From Ardenticatenaceae bacterium (GTDB taxonomy: Bacteria; Chloroflexota; Anaerolineae; Promineifilales; Promineifilaceae), in the NCBI GenBank assembly GCA_011525915.1, contig WYBM01000052.1, forward strand, positions 1-64,000: a DNA stretch of 64,000 nucleotides, given 5' to 3'. Both the position numbers and the translations under genes were made by a program. Numbering within the stretch: position 1 is the first letter of the stretch; every line of letters begins with the position of its first letter. This document shows, in pieces, positions 45,351 to 52,482 of the stretch. The notes under the pieces are model-generated. The model made no database searches. It saw only the letters and a program-made list of their open reading frames with translations, and was not told the DNA's origin.

Positions 45351-46523
45351 ATGCTATCTAAAAATTTAAGTCTCAGCCTTTACTTACATATCCCGTTTTG
45401 CCGCCACCGGTGTGCGTATTGTGATTTTAATACCTATACCAGCCTTGGTGACTTGCAATCTGCCTATGCGGCGGCGCTGGCGGCAGAGATCCAACAGGTA
45501 GCCGGAGGTGTGCGCCGGCCGGCGCACACCGTTTTTCTGGGCGGCGGCACCCCTTCGCTTATGGCACCGGCAGACCTGGCTCACATTTTAACGGCCGTAC
45601 AGACACATTTTGCCCTGGCCGATGACGCTGAAGTGACCATGGAAGCCAATCCGGGTACCGTGGATGAAGCGTACCTGGCGGCCGTACGGGCCGCCGGGAT
45701 CAACCGCATCAGTTTTGGTGTGCAAAGCGCCATCCCCACAGAGTTGGTGCTGCTGGAACGGGAACATGACTTTGCTACGGCCGTGACGGCCGTGCACATG
45801 GCCCGCGCCGTCGGTATAACCAATCTGAACCTGGATTTAATCTATGGTGTGCCTGGGCAAACGATGGCTTCCTGGCAGCAGAGCCTACAGGCAGTATTGG
45901 CCCTGCAGCCGCCGCATCTCAGTCTGTATTGCCTGACCATTGAGCCGGGCACCCCCATGAAACGGTGGTTAGAAAACGGCCGTATGTCCCCACCAGACCC
46001 CGACTTTGCCGCCGACCAATATGAGTATGCCTGTGACGTGCTGGCCGGCCAGGAGTATGACCACTATGAGATTTCTAACTGGGCTCGGCCGGGTTACGCC
46101 TGTGAACACAACCTGACCTACTGGCGCAACGGCAGCTATTTGGGGTTGGGCGCGGGCGCACACGGGCATGCGGCCGGTCATCGTTACCAGGTGGTCAAAC
46201 AGCCGCGTGTTTATATGCGCCGTTTACAAAGTGAAACACCGCCAGGCTTCCCGCTGTCTACGGCCGTGGCCGAAAGTCATCCCCTCACCCGCGAAGAAGC
46301 GATGACCGACACGATCATCACGCAACTACGTTTATTGGCCGAAGGGTTAGACCTGGCCGCCTTTGCCCACACCTTTGGCCAGTCGTTTACGGAAGCATTT
46401 CATGATACAGCCGCCCAGTTGGTAGATTGGGAATTGCTCACGGTGGCAGACGGCCGTGCTCGTCTGACACGCCGGGGATGGTTTCTCAGCAACCAGGTAT
46501 TTTACCGATTCATAGAGGGATGA
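45351..46523 (+). CDS. hemW: HemW-like radical SAM protein
   Basis: 390 aa. The radical SAM cluster motif CRHRCAYC is at residues 17-24, then FLGGGTPSLM, EANPGTVD, RISFGVQS, LNLDLIYGVPGQT and YEISNWARPGYACEHN. The last segments and the C-terminal HemN domain mark the HemW/HemN family. HemW proteins are heme chaperones often mislabelled as coproporphyrinogen oxidase; the Cys that follows HemN's CxxxCxxC is absent here, favouring HemW. The stop overlaps the mobA-like start (ATGATGA), so the two are coupled. Confidence 0.92.
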   Translation: MLSKNLSLSLYLHIPFCRHRCAYCDFNTYTSLGDLQSAYAAALAAEIQQVAGGVRRPAHTVFLGGGTPSLMAPADLAHILTAVQTHFALADDAEVTMEANPGTVDEAYLAAVRAAGINRISFGVQSAIPTELVLLEREHDFATAVTAVHMARAVGITNLNLDLIYGVPGQTMASWQQSLQAVLALQPPHLSLYCLTIEPGTPMKRWLENGRMSPPDPDFAADQYEYACDVLAGQEYDHYEISNWARPGYACEHNLTYWRNGSYLGLGAGAHGHAAGHRYQVVKQPRVYMRRLQSETPPGFPLSTAVAESHPLTREEAMTDTIITQLRLLAEGLDLAAFAHTFGQSFTEAFHDTAAQLVDWELLTVADGRARLTRRGWFLSNQVFYRFIEG

Positions 46524-47104
46524 TGAACAAAGTAACCGTCGCTATTCAAGCGGGGGGCCAAAGCAGCCGTATGGGCACCGATAAATCATTTGTCCTGTTT
46601 CAAGGCCACCCCATGATTGAAGTGGTCATGGAAAGGGTGGCCGGGTTGGGCGATGAATTGATCCTCATCACCAACCGCCCTGCCGATTATGCCTATTTAC
46701 AGCAGCCGATGTTTAGCGATATACACCCGGATCATGGATCGTTGGGCGGTATTTTTACGGCCGTGAGCCACGCCAGCCACCCGCACACCCTCATTGTGGC
46801 CTGTGACATGCCCTGGCTTAACCGTGACCTGCTGCACTATATGCTCACCCTGCGTGACACGGCTGACGTGGTCGTACCGCGCTGGCAGAAACATCCGGAA
46901 CCTTTACACGCCATTTACAGCAAAGCTTGCCTGGGCCCTATCGCCGAAAAATTGAAGGCAAAACAGCTGAAAATTACCGGCTTTTATGACCAGGTGGCCG
47001 TCCGCTTTGTAGAACGGGCAGAGATAACACCATTCGATGCCCACGGCCGTTCCTTCGCCAACATCAACACCCCTGAAGAGCTAGCGGCCATCGACAAGCC
47101 GTGA
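46520..47104 (+). CDS. mobA: Molybdenum cofactor guanylyltransferase (MobA-like)
   Basis: 194 aa. Nucleotidyltransferase with the loop QAGGQSSRMGTDKSFV (the GG-x-S-x-R-M-G-x-x-K signature of MobA), IHPDHGSLGGIFTAV and metal site ACDMPWL, ending ANINTPEEL. MobA attaches GMP to molybdopterin to form the bis-MGD cofactor. SD AGAGGG is very close; ATG 46520 or the next ATG 46523 can be used. It overlaps the hemW stop. A tungstate-type ATPase gene at 9797 would fit the same cofactor chemistry, though it is far away. Confidence 0.9.
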   Translation: MMNKVTVAIQAGGQSSRMGTDKSFVLFQGHPMIEVVMERVAGLGDELILITNRPADYAYLQQPMFSDIHPDHGSLGGIFTAVSHASHPHTLIVACDMPWLNRDLLHYMLTLRDTADVVVPRWQKHPEPLHAIYSKACLGPIAEKLKAKQLKITGFYDQVAVRFVERAEITPFDAHGRSFANINTPEELAAIDKP

Positions 47105-47120
47105 TCACCCCGTTTACAAA

Positions 47121-48008
47121 TTACGGACGCCCAGCCACGGCCATCTCCGCCGCCCGCAGGGTATTTTGCATCAGCATGGCAATAGTCATTGGCCCCACGC
47201 CGCCAGGCACAGGTGTGATGGCCCCGGCCACAGCCAACGCTGATTCATAATGCACGTCTCCAACCAGCCGGTAGCCCTTTTTTGTAGTAGCATCGTCTAC
47301 CCGGTTAATGCCCACGTCAATGACGGCCGTGCCCGGTTTTAACATATCACCCGTGATCATTTCCGCCCGGCCGATGGCCGCTACCACAATATCTGCCCGC
47401 TGCAAATGTTCACGTAAATCCTTGGTGCGGCTGTGACAAATAGTCACGGTGGCATCCGCTTTTTGCAGCAGCATGGCCATAGGCAGGCCCACAATATTAG
47501 AACGCCCTACAATCACCGCTTCGGCGCCGCGCAAGTTTACACCTGCCTCTTCCAGCAGCACCATACAGCCGGCTGGCGTGCAGGGAATAAATAGTGGATT
47601 TCGCCCCTTCATAGCTAACCGGCCAATGTTCACCGGATGAAAGCCATCGATATCTTTAGTCAGGTCAATAGAGTTCAGAATGGTTTCTTCGTCTATATGC
47701 TTGGGTAATGGCAGCTGCACCAGAATCCCGTTCACCTCTGGGTCGCTATTCAGGCTGGCCACCAGAGCCTGCACATCGGCCTGGGGGGTGTCGGCCGCCA
47801 GATGGTGCCCAATGGAGCGGATGCCCAAATTTTCACACATCTTCTGTTTGCTGCGCACATAGGTAGCCGATGCCGGGTCTTCGCCAACCAATACGGTGGC
47901 CAGTCCCGGAGAATAGTTATGCGCTGCTTTTATACTGGCCACACCATCGGCGACCCGGTCCCGTACCTTCGCCGCAATGGCTTTTCCGTCAATAATTTGT
48001 GCTGACAT
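47121..48008 (-). CDS. folD: Bifunctional methylenetetrahydrofolate dehydrogenase/cyclohydrolase
   Basis: 295 aa, the normal length. Catalytic Lys region SATYVRSKQKMCENLGI, LVQLPLPKHIDE, IDGFHPVNIG, PCTPAGCMVLLEE, nucleotide-binding VGRSNIVGLPMAMLL and the C-terminal PVPGGVGPMTIAMLMQNT. Converts 5,10-methylene-THF to 10-formyl-THF for purine and formate metabolism. Convergent with mobA (16-base gap). Identification is secure. Confidence 0.97.
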   Translation of the reverse strand: MSAQIIDGKAIAAKVRDRVADGVASIKAAHNYSPGLATVLVGEDPASATYVRSKQKMCENLGIRSIGHHLAADTPQADVQALVASLNSDPEVNGILVQLPLPKHIDEETILNSIDLTKDIDGFHPVNIGRLAMKGRNPLFIPCTPAGCMVLLEEAGVNLRGAEAVIVGRSNIVGLPMAMLLQKADATVTICHSRTKDLREHLQRADIVVAAIGRAEMITGDMLKPGTAVIDVGINRVDDATTKKGYRLVGDVHYESALAVAGAITPVPGGVGPMTIAMLMQNTLRAAEMAVAGRP

Positions 48009-48040
48009 AGTTACCTCTCATTTATTTATGGCCAACTGAT

Positions 48041-48077
48041 AAAACAAAAAGGCCTCCACCAACGGTTGGAGACCTTT
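48041..48077 (-). terminator. Rho-independent terminator of the small membrane protein gene
   Basis: On the minus strand AAAGGTCTCCA pairs with TGGAGGCCTTT (one G-U) and is followed by TTTGTTTT. It lies about 30 bases past the stop at 48109 and upstream of folD, separating the two transcripts. Confidence 0.85.
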
Positions 48078-48108
48078 AACATTTAAATAGTTGAACCTGC
48101 CAATTGGC

Positions 48109-48339
48109 CTATTTGGGCAAAATTTCCGTGCCCATAAACTTGTCTAACCACACGCCCAGAGCGCAGGCCAAAACCAGTGTTGTGAAGCCGGTGTACCATA
48201 TGCCATATTGCTCCAGTTTCGTACCAGCAATAACGATATGAACAGGACCTACTGTGAAATCAACTTCAACGATGAACCAGGTAATCAAAAAACCCACTAC
48301 CAGGGATATAACAACAAGCGCCAAACGCTTAATGAGCAT
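48109..48339 (-). CDS. Small two-helix membrane protein, unknown
   Basis: 76 aa. Helix 1 LALVVISLVVGFLITWFIV and helix 2 near GFTTLVLACALGVWLD, separated by an external-looking beta segment (VDFTVGPVHIVIAGTKLEQY). GGAGG before ATG 48339 and its own terminator support a real gene. No family recognised; it could be an accessory subunit of a respiratory or transport complex, but nothing in the context supports one. The response regulator upstream (48415) is 75 bases away. Confidence 0.7.
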   Translation of the reverse strand: MLIKRLALVVISLVVGFLITWFIVEVDFTVGPVHIVIAGTKLEQYGIWYTGFTTLVLACALGVWLDKFMGTEILPK

Positions 48340-48414
48340 AACTTAAAGCCTCCATCTGAATTGAAACACATCGCTTTGTGGTTTTTATCACAATTAACGC
48401 TGGCTGGCAATAGT

Positions 48415-48795
48415 TTAACCGTTCCTGCCGTTTTCCAGCACTTCGTGTACGTGCCGGGTCAGGTCCTCCGGGGAAATAGGTTTTGTCAAGTACACCGTAG
48501 CCCCTACACGTAACCCACGGTTAATACTGGCGAGATCTGTTTTGGCGCTAAGCATAATAATGGGAAGCGCGGCCGTTTCAGCATCATTTCTTAGGCGCTC
48601 ACAAACGGAAAAACCATCCATGCCGGGCATCATCACATCCAGCAGAATAACATCAGGGCGATTCTTGCGCACTTTGTCCAGGGCATCAAAGCCATCTTCC
48701 GCCTCTGAAACATTAAAACCTGCTCGAACCAACATGAGACGCAATAAGGTTCTGGCCATTGGTTCGTCATCAACTATTAGAACAGACTGAGTCAA
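48415..48795 (-). CDS. Single-domain response regulator
   Basis: About 126 aa receiver only. VLIVDDEPMART (acidic pair), phospho-Asp in VILLDVMMPGMDGF, IIMLSAKTD, and Lys in YLTKPISPEDL. Translation most likely begins at TTG 48795 (AGGTGA five to six bases upstream); a GTG at 48825 adds ten residues with no ribosome site. It has no DNA-binding or enzymatic output. It is similar in build to the receivers at 10604 and 49931, which suggests diffusible phospho-carriers for the kinases in this window. Confidence 0.9.
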   Translation of the reverse strand: MTQSVLIVDDEPMARTLLRLMLVRAGFNVSEAEDGFDALDKVRKNRPDVILLDVMMPGMDGFSVCERLRNDAETAALPIIMLSAKTDLASINRGLRVGATVYLTKPISPEDLTRHVHEVLENGRNG

Positions 48796-48925
48796 GTTAT
48801 CACCTGAATACTCATGGAGCAGCACTCCACCTATAATTTTTCATAAAAAACAGTTTAACATATTTTAATCTATTCTTGTATTCAGGCAATTTTCATAGAT
48901 GTGCCTGGTTGCCGGTACTCAGATT

Positions 48926-49777
48926 TTACTCTGGCAGGCTGTGGTGATTGAGGGGCAGCTCTATTTCCATCCCTTCCCTGGATAAAATGGTTTGGGGGAA
49001 AATTTCCCTGGCCTTCACCAGAATTTTGTCGAGTTCTTCGTCGGAAAGATCGGGCGAATAATGGAACAAGGCCAGGCAGCCCACGTGCGCTTCAATGGCC
49101 GCCTGTACTGCTTCAATCCAGGAGCTGTGGCCATATTCGTTGAACTGCTTACGCTCTTCCAGGGAACCAAAATGAGAGTCGTGGACCAGTAGATCGGCCC
49201 CCTGTGCCAGCTGCAGCAGACTCTGATCAAAGCCATCATCATAATGGCTGACATCGCTGCAATAGACAAAAACAACCCCATTACTTTCAATACGAAACCC
49301 CAGACAGCCGCCAGGGTGGTTTAAATCAGCTACGGTTACCCTGGTATCATCACCAATGATCAAGGTTTCTCCGTCTTTCACTTCTTTCACAATGAGATCT
49401 GCCGGAAGGGAATTGTATGAAAAGGGAAGGTATGGCTCAATAAACTGCCCGGCCATGGTTTCTTCTAACTGTTTGCCGACACGCTTTTTTCCCACAACCA
49501 CAAAGCGGTTGGTACGGCCGAATACGGGCGCAAAGAAGGGAAACCCCTGAATATGGTCCCAATGGGTATGGCTGATGAGGATGCTGCCGGTGATCCGGCC
49601 TTGAGAATTTTTAACTAATTCTTTACCTAAATGCCGAATGCCTGAGCCGGCGTCAATGATGATCAATTGCTTGTCTGCGGTTGTAATTTCAACACACGAC
49701 GTATTGCCACCATATTTAATGGTTTCGGAGCCTGGTGTAGGGATTGTACCGCGTACTCCCCAAAATCGGATACGCAA
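48926..49777 (-). CDS. MBL-fold metallohydrolase (PDE/RNase Z-like)
   Basis: 283 aa. Starts MRIRFWGVRGTIPTPG, a hallmark of the cyclic-nucleotide phosphodiesterase/RNase Z-like subgroup. Metal motif SHTHWDHIQGFPFF, later Asp in YCSDVSH, VHDSHFGSLEE and final His in LFHYSPDL. GHSSWIEAVQAA matches the same subgroup. The substrate is not known. Start TTG 49777 is supported by AGAGGTG four to five bases upstream. It sits between two single-domain response regulators on the same strand, a suggestive signalling context. Confidence 0.88.
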   Translation of the reverse strand: MRIRFWGVRGTIPTPGSETIKYGGNTSCVEITTADKQLIIIDAGSGIRHLGKELVKNSQGRITGSILISHTHWDHIQGFPFFAPVFGRTNRFVVVGKKRVGKQLEETMAGQFIEPYLPFSYNSLPADLIVKEVKDGETLIIGDDTRVTVADLNHPGGCLGFRIESNGVVFVYCSDVSHYDDGFDQSLLQLAQGADLLVHDSHFGSLEERKQFNEYGHSSWIEAVQAAIEAHVGCLALFHYSPDLSDEELDKILVKAREIFPQTILSREGMEIELPLNHHSLPE

Positions 49778-49860
49778 TTTACACCTCTAGCGTGAAAGTC
49801 TCCTGCATCTGCGCCAGTATATCAAAGAATATGTAAAATTGATAGAAGGGGATACTCGAT

Positions 49861-49893
49861 AAAATAAAAAGCCCATCGTCTTTAAATGGGCTT
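49861..49893 (-). terminator. Rho-independent terminator of the receiver gene
   Basis: On the minus strand AAGCCCAT (49893-49886, reading) pairs with ATGGGCTT (49876-49869) and TTTTATTTT follows. It lies 38 bases past the stop of the gene at 49931, so that gene is monocistronic. Confidence 0.85.
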
Positions 49894-49930
49894 GAAATCG
49901 GTGCAAGATCAACGAAAAGGAGTTGTGTAG

Positions 49931-50335
49931 TTACTGGTTTGCTTTTTGTTTGGTACGGTTGCTGATCACCCGTTCGACACTATCAAGAAGTTCTTGAGGG
50001 CCAAAAGGTTTGGTGATGTAATCATCCACACGGGCGATGTGTAAACCTAAAACCCGGTCTATGCTTTGGGCCTTGGCCGTTACCACAATGACTGGAATGT
50101 CACGCATTTCTTCTGAAGCCTTCATTTTCTGATAGACTTCCCAGCCATCCATTTCAGGCATCATCAAATCTAGTAACACCAGGTCAGGTTTTATTTCGCT
50201 TATTTTTTCAAGCCCTTCGTGTCCGCCAACAGCACCGGTTACATCGAATTTGTTGCGACCAAGTATCAATTTAACCAACTCAATCATTTCCAGTTCGTCT
50301 TCGATGCAAACTACTTTTTTTACCTTGTCGGCCAT
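49931..50335 (-). CDS. Single-domain response regulator
   Basis: 134 aa receiver. VVCIEDELEMIELVKLIL (acidic pair), phospho-Asp in LVLLDLMMPEMDGWEVYQ, VIVVTAKAQS and Lys in YITKPFGPQELL. A short basic tail (RTKQKANQ) follows, with no output domain. GAAGGAATC before ATG 50335 is a good ribosome site, and a terminator follows, so it is expressed alone. It resembles the chemotaxis/phosphorelay type of receiver. Confidence 0.92.
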   Translation of the reverse strand: MADKVKKVVCIEDELEMIELVKLILGRNKFDVTGAVGGHEGLEKISEIKPDLVLLDLMMPEMDGWEVYQKMKASEEMRDIPVIVVTAKAQSIDRVLGLHIARVDDYITKPFGPQELLDSVERVISNRTKQKANQ

Positions 50336-50570
50336 AGTGTGATTCCTTCATTGTGCTTATGCTGTATTGTGTGGTTGGATGATTAAGTGCCTAAAGATTA
50401 TCACAAGGAAAAGGGGTTGTCTATACTTGGCAGTAATTTATAGCAGATTTTAGTTGGTGCCGACATAAGTAATGAGTCCTGAGATGCGCATGAATGCGTG
50501 AACATTACGTGAATGTAAAACGCCGCGTGAATGCATAAGTGCCACATGCACGTTGCTCAAGCTGTGGTTG

Positions 50571-50599
50571 TTGACAGGTCACGGCCGTTTTGGCATAAT
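50571..50599 (+). promoter_or_regulatory. Sigma-70 promoter of the T-box operon
   Basis: TTGACA (50571-50576), exactly 17 bases, CATAAT (50594-50599). The -35 is perfect. An ACGGCCGT octamer lies in the spacer (50580-50587). Transcription should start near 50606, just before the T-box leader. The AT-rich region before it (50336-50570) contains several TGAATGCNTGA-like direct repeats but no gene. Confidence 0.85.
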
Positions 50600-50621
50600 C
50601 GTCTCAACTTAACAACCTGAA

Positions 50622-50965
50622 ATGCAGTGATGGAGACGAGTAAACGGCCGTAAACCTGCCAAGCGAACCTGGGATGGTGTGAGCCAGGTACAGGCGTGTC
50701 GTAGAAAATCCCTCCGGAGCTTCTGGCTGAACGTGTTGTATTTGGGTAGCGGTAACCAGTATTCGGCAGGACCCTTGGGTGAATACTGAACACTGACAAC
50801 TGTTTACAAGAATAGTAGGCCTAGACGGATTCACCTCACGTTACCGAGGTTGCAGCCATTTTCAGGTGGTTGATTAAAGTGCCCGGCTGTTGCCGGGAAC
50901 TTGGGTGGTACCGCGGAGAGTTTGCGCCTTCGTCCCAATGGGGATGAAGGCGTTTTTGTTTTGCA
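50622..50965 (+). ncRNA. T-box leader, probably isoleucine-specific, transcriptional type
   Basis: The conserved T-box AACTTGGGTGGTACCGCGG is at 50898-50915, followed by a terminator stem CGCCTTCGTCCC/GGGATGAAGGCG and a T tract (50925-50962). Stem I features: GACGAGTAAA, AGCGAACC, GGGATGGTGTGAGCC. The UGGU bulge predicts a tRNA with discriminator A. ATC at 50708-50710 is a plausible specifier codon and fits the ileS gene downstream. The ORF nearest the leader is an Ala-tRNA editing protein, so Ala specificity must be excluded by folding. A TCAGT-type inverted pair (CAGTATTC/GAATACTG, 50757-50788) lies between stem I and the antiterminator. Confidence 0.88.
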
Positions 50966-51033
50966 ACGATGGCGCGTTCAGCCGGTAGATGCTTAGAAAC
51001 GCCTGAATGCCTGATATCAAAAGTGGGGTAACT

Positions 51034-51744
51034 ATGACCGAACTTTTGTATGTGTCTGATGCCTATATTCATACCTTTGAAGCTAATGTGGCCGCGCACG
51101 TAGAAGGGGGTGTGCTTCTGGACCGCACCGCTTTCTACCCTGGCGGCGGTGGGCAGCCGTGTGATGTTGGTCTATTAGCCGTTGGCGAGCAAACCTGGAC
51201 GGTTGCAAAGGTCAAAAAAACAGGTGACCACGTTGTTCATCTGCTGGCCGGGGAGCTGCCGACGGTAGGCACGGCCGTGACTGCCCGTTTGGATTGGCCG
51301 CGACGTTACCAGCTCATGCGCACCCACACCGCCATGCACATTCTGTGTGGTGTTGTCTGGCGTGACTATGGCGCTCAGGTGACAGGCGGCAATATGGAGC
51401 CGCTGCAAGGGCGCATGGACTTTGAATTTGAGACCATGCAGCAGGCACTGGTGGCCGAGATCGAAGCTGCCGTTAACAAAGAAGTGACTGCCGCCCGTGA
51501 TGTACGGGTGGCCGTTCTGCCACGCGCCGAAGCCTTTCAAATTCCTGACCTGATCCGTACCAAAATTAATCTACTGCCGGAAGGAATCACAGAAGTACGC
51601 ACGGTGGAATTGGTAGGGTTGGATCTTCAGGCTGATGGTGGTACGCACGTGGCCAATACGCGTGAAGTCGGCCACATGCGTGTGGTGGATTATAAAAGCA
51701 AAGGCAAGATCAACAAGCGAATTTATGTAGAACTTGATCCGTAG
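51034..51744 (+). CDS. AlaX-type alanyl-tRNA editing protein
   Basis: 236 aa. Homologous to the editing domain of alanyl-tRNA synthetase; it hydrolyses mischarged Ser- or Gly-tRNA-Ala in trans. FYPGGGGQPCDVG, the first zinc motif RTHTAMHIL (H-x3-H) and the second DGGTHVANTREVG. In most AlaX proteins the second motif is C-x3-H; here the Cys position is Asp. GTGGGG upstream supports ATG 51034, not the upstream ATG 51007. It is the first gene after the T-box, so it is expected to be induced with ileS. The T-box linkage of an Ala editing enzyme is unusual. Confidence 0.85.
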   Translation: MTELLYVSDAYIHTFEANVAAHVEGGVLLDRTAFYPGGGGQPCDVGLLAVGEQTWTVAKVKKTGDHVVHLLAGELPTVGTAVTARLDWPRRYQLMRTHTAMHILCGVVWRDYGAQVTGGNMEPLQGRMDFEFETMQQALVAEIEAAVNKEVTAARDVRVAVLPRAEAFQIPDLIRTKINLLPEGITEVRTVELVGLDLQADGGTHVANTREVGHMRVVDYKSKGKINKRIYVELDP

Positions 51745-51780
51745 AACTTGATCCGCGGACCAAGGTCCGCGGACCAAGTT
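51745..51780. repeat. 16-base hairpin between alaX and the unknown gene
   Basis: AACTTGATCCGCGGAC (51745-51760), loop CAAG, GTCCGCGGACCAAGTT (51765-51780), with one mismatch. The element starts exactly at the alaX stop. The sequence TAGAACTTGATCC is directly repeated just before it, inside the alaX tail. No T tract follows, so it is not a standard terminator; it may tune expression within the operon or be a small inserted palindrome. Confidence 0.7.
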
Positions 51781-51798
51781 CCGCAATCGGTGACTGAG

Positions 51799-52479
51799 AT
51801 GAGATTTATTGTACATGAGCAAGCCTATGAGCAGCCGGTGGCCGCCGGGCGATTCCGCTATGAACAAGATAACCGGGCCACAGGTGCGCTGGAAACATGG
51901 CGGCTGACAAAAGCCATTGAAGGCTATGAGATTTTACGCGTCGATTTAGATGCCCGCACGGCAGAATCAGGCCATTCGTATCTGTACCATCTAGTGCGGC
52001 AGGAGGATGGCCGCCCGGAACGCCTCTCTTACCGCTTTTGGGGCGGCAGCCTGATGGTAGAAGGTACACTGCTCTTTGCCGACACACATATCACCGGCAC
52101 ACGCACAGTAAACGGCGTCACCTACGAAGAAGACATGGACCTGACCGCGGGGTATGGCTTCTGGTTTCCGTCGAGTGTGGGATTGGGGCTGCTGGCCAGG
52201 TTTGGCGGCGGCCCGGCCGTGACGCTGGATACAGTATTCAGTAATCTGTATTCAGTGTTCAGTTTGCAGATGGTAGAAGTAGATTTGAGAATGGGTGAAG
52301 TGAAGAAAATAGGAATAGGGCCGCAGGGGGTGACGGCTCGGCCGCTGCACATTCGCTGGCAGGAAAACGAGCGCACCCTTTGGCTAAACGAACATAACTG
52401 GCCGGTGAAGATGAAACGGGAAGATGGGTTAACGGCCGTGGAAACCCACCCCTTTACGCTAAAAAACAAGGAGAACTGA
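51799..52479 (+). CDS. Uncharacterised protein in the T-box operon
   Basis: 226 aa, beta-rich and soluble. No family is recognised. The N-terminal part (FIVHEQAYEQPVAAGRFRYE) is followed by LETWRLTKAIEGYEILRVDL, YHLVRQEDGRPERLSYRFWG and, near the middle, YGFWFPSSVGLGLLARFGG. The ATG at 51799 is preferred over ATG 51748, which falls inside the intergenic hairpin. Near residue 145, in-frame TCAGT-type repeat DNA (52231-52263) encodes TVFSNLYSVFS. It lies four bases before ileS. It resembles the lipid- or ligand-binding outline of DUF proteins near tRNA synthetases, but function is unknown. Confidence 0.7.
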   Translation: MRFIVHEQAYEQPVAAGRFRYEQDNRATGALETWRLTKAIEGYEILRVDLDARTAESGHSYLYHLVRQEDGRPERLSYRFWGGSLMVEGTLLFADTHITGTRTVNGVTYEEDMDLTAGYGFWFPSSVGLGLLARFGGGPAVTLDTVFSNLYSVFSLQMVEVDLRMGEVKKIGIGPQGVTARPLHIRWQENERTLWLNEHNWPVKMKREDGLTAVETHPFTLKNKEN

Positions 52480-52482
52480 ACG

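Noticed and set aside
45351..46523. Labelled as coproporphyrinogen III oxidase HemN
   Set aside because: The additional Cys after CxxxCxxC of true HemN is absent, so HemW is preferred.
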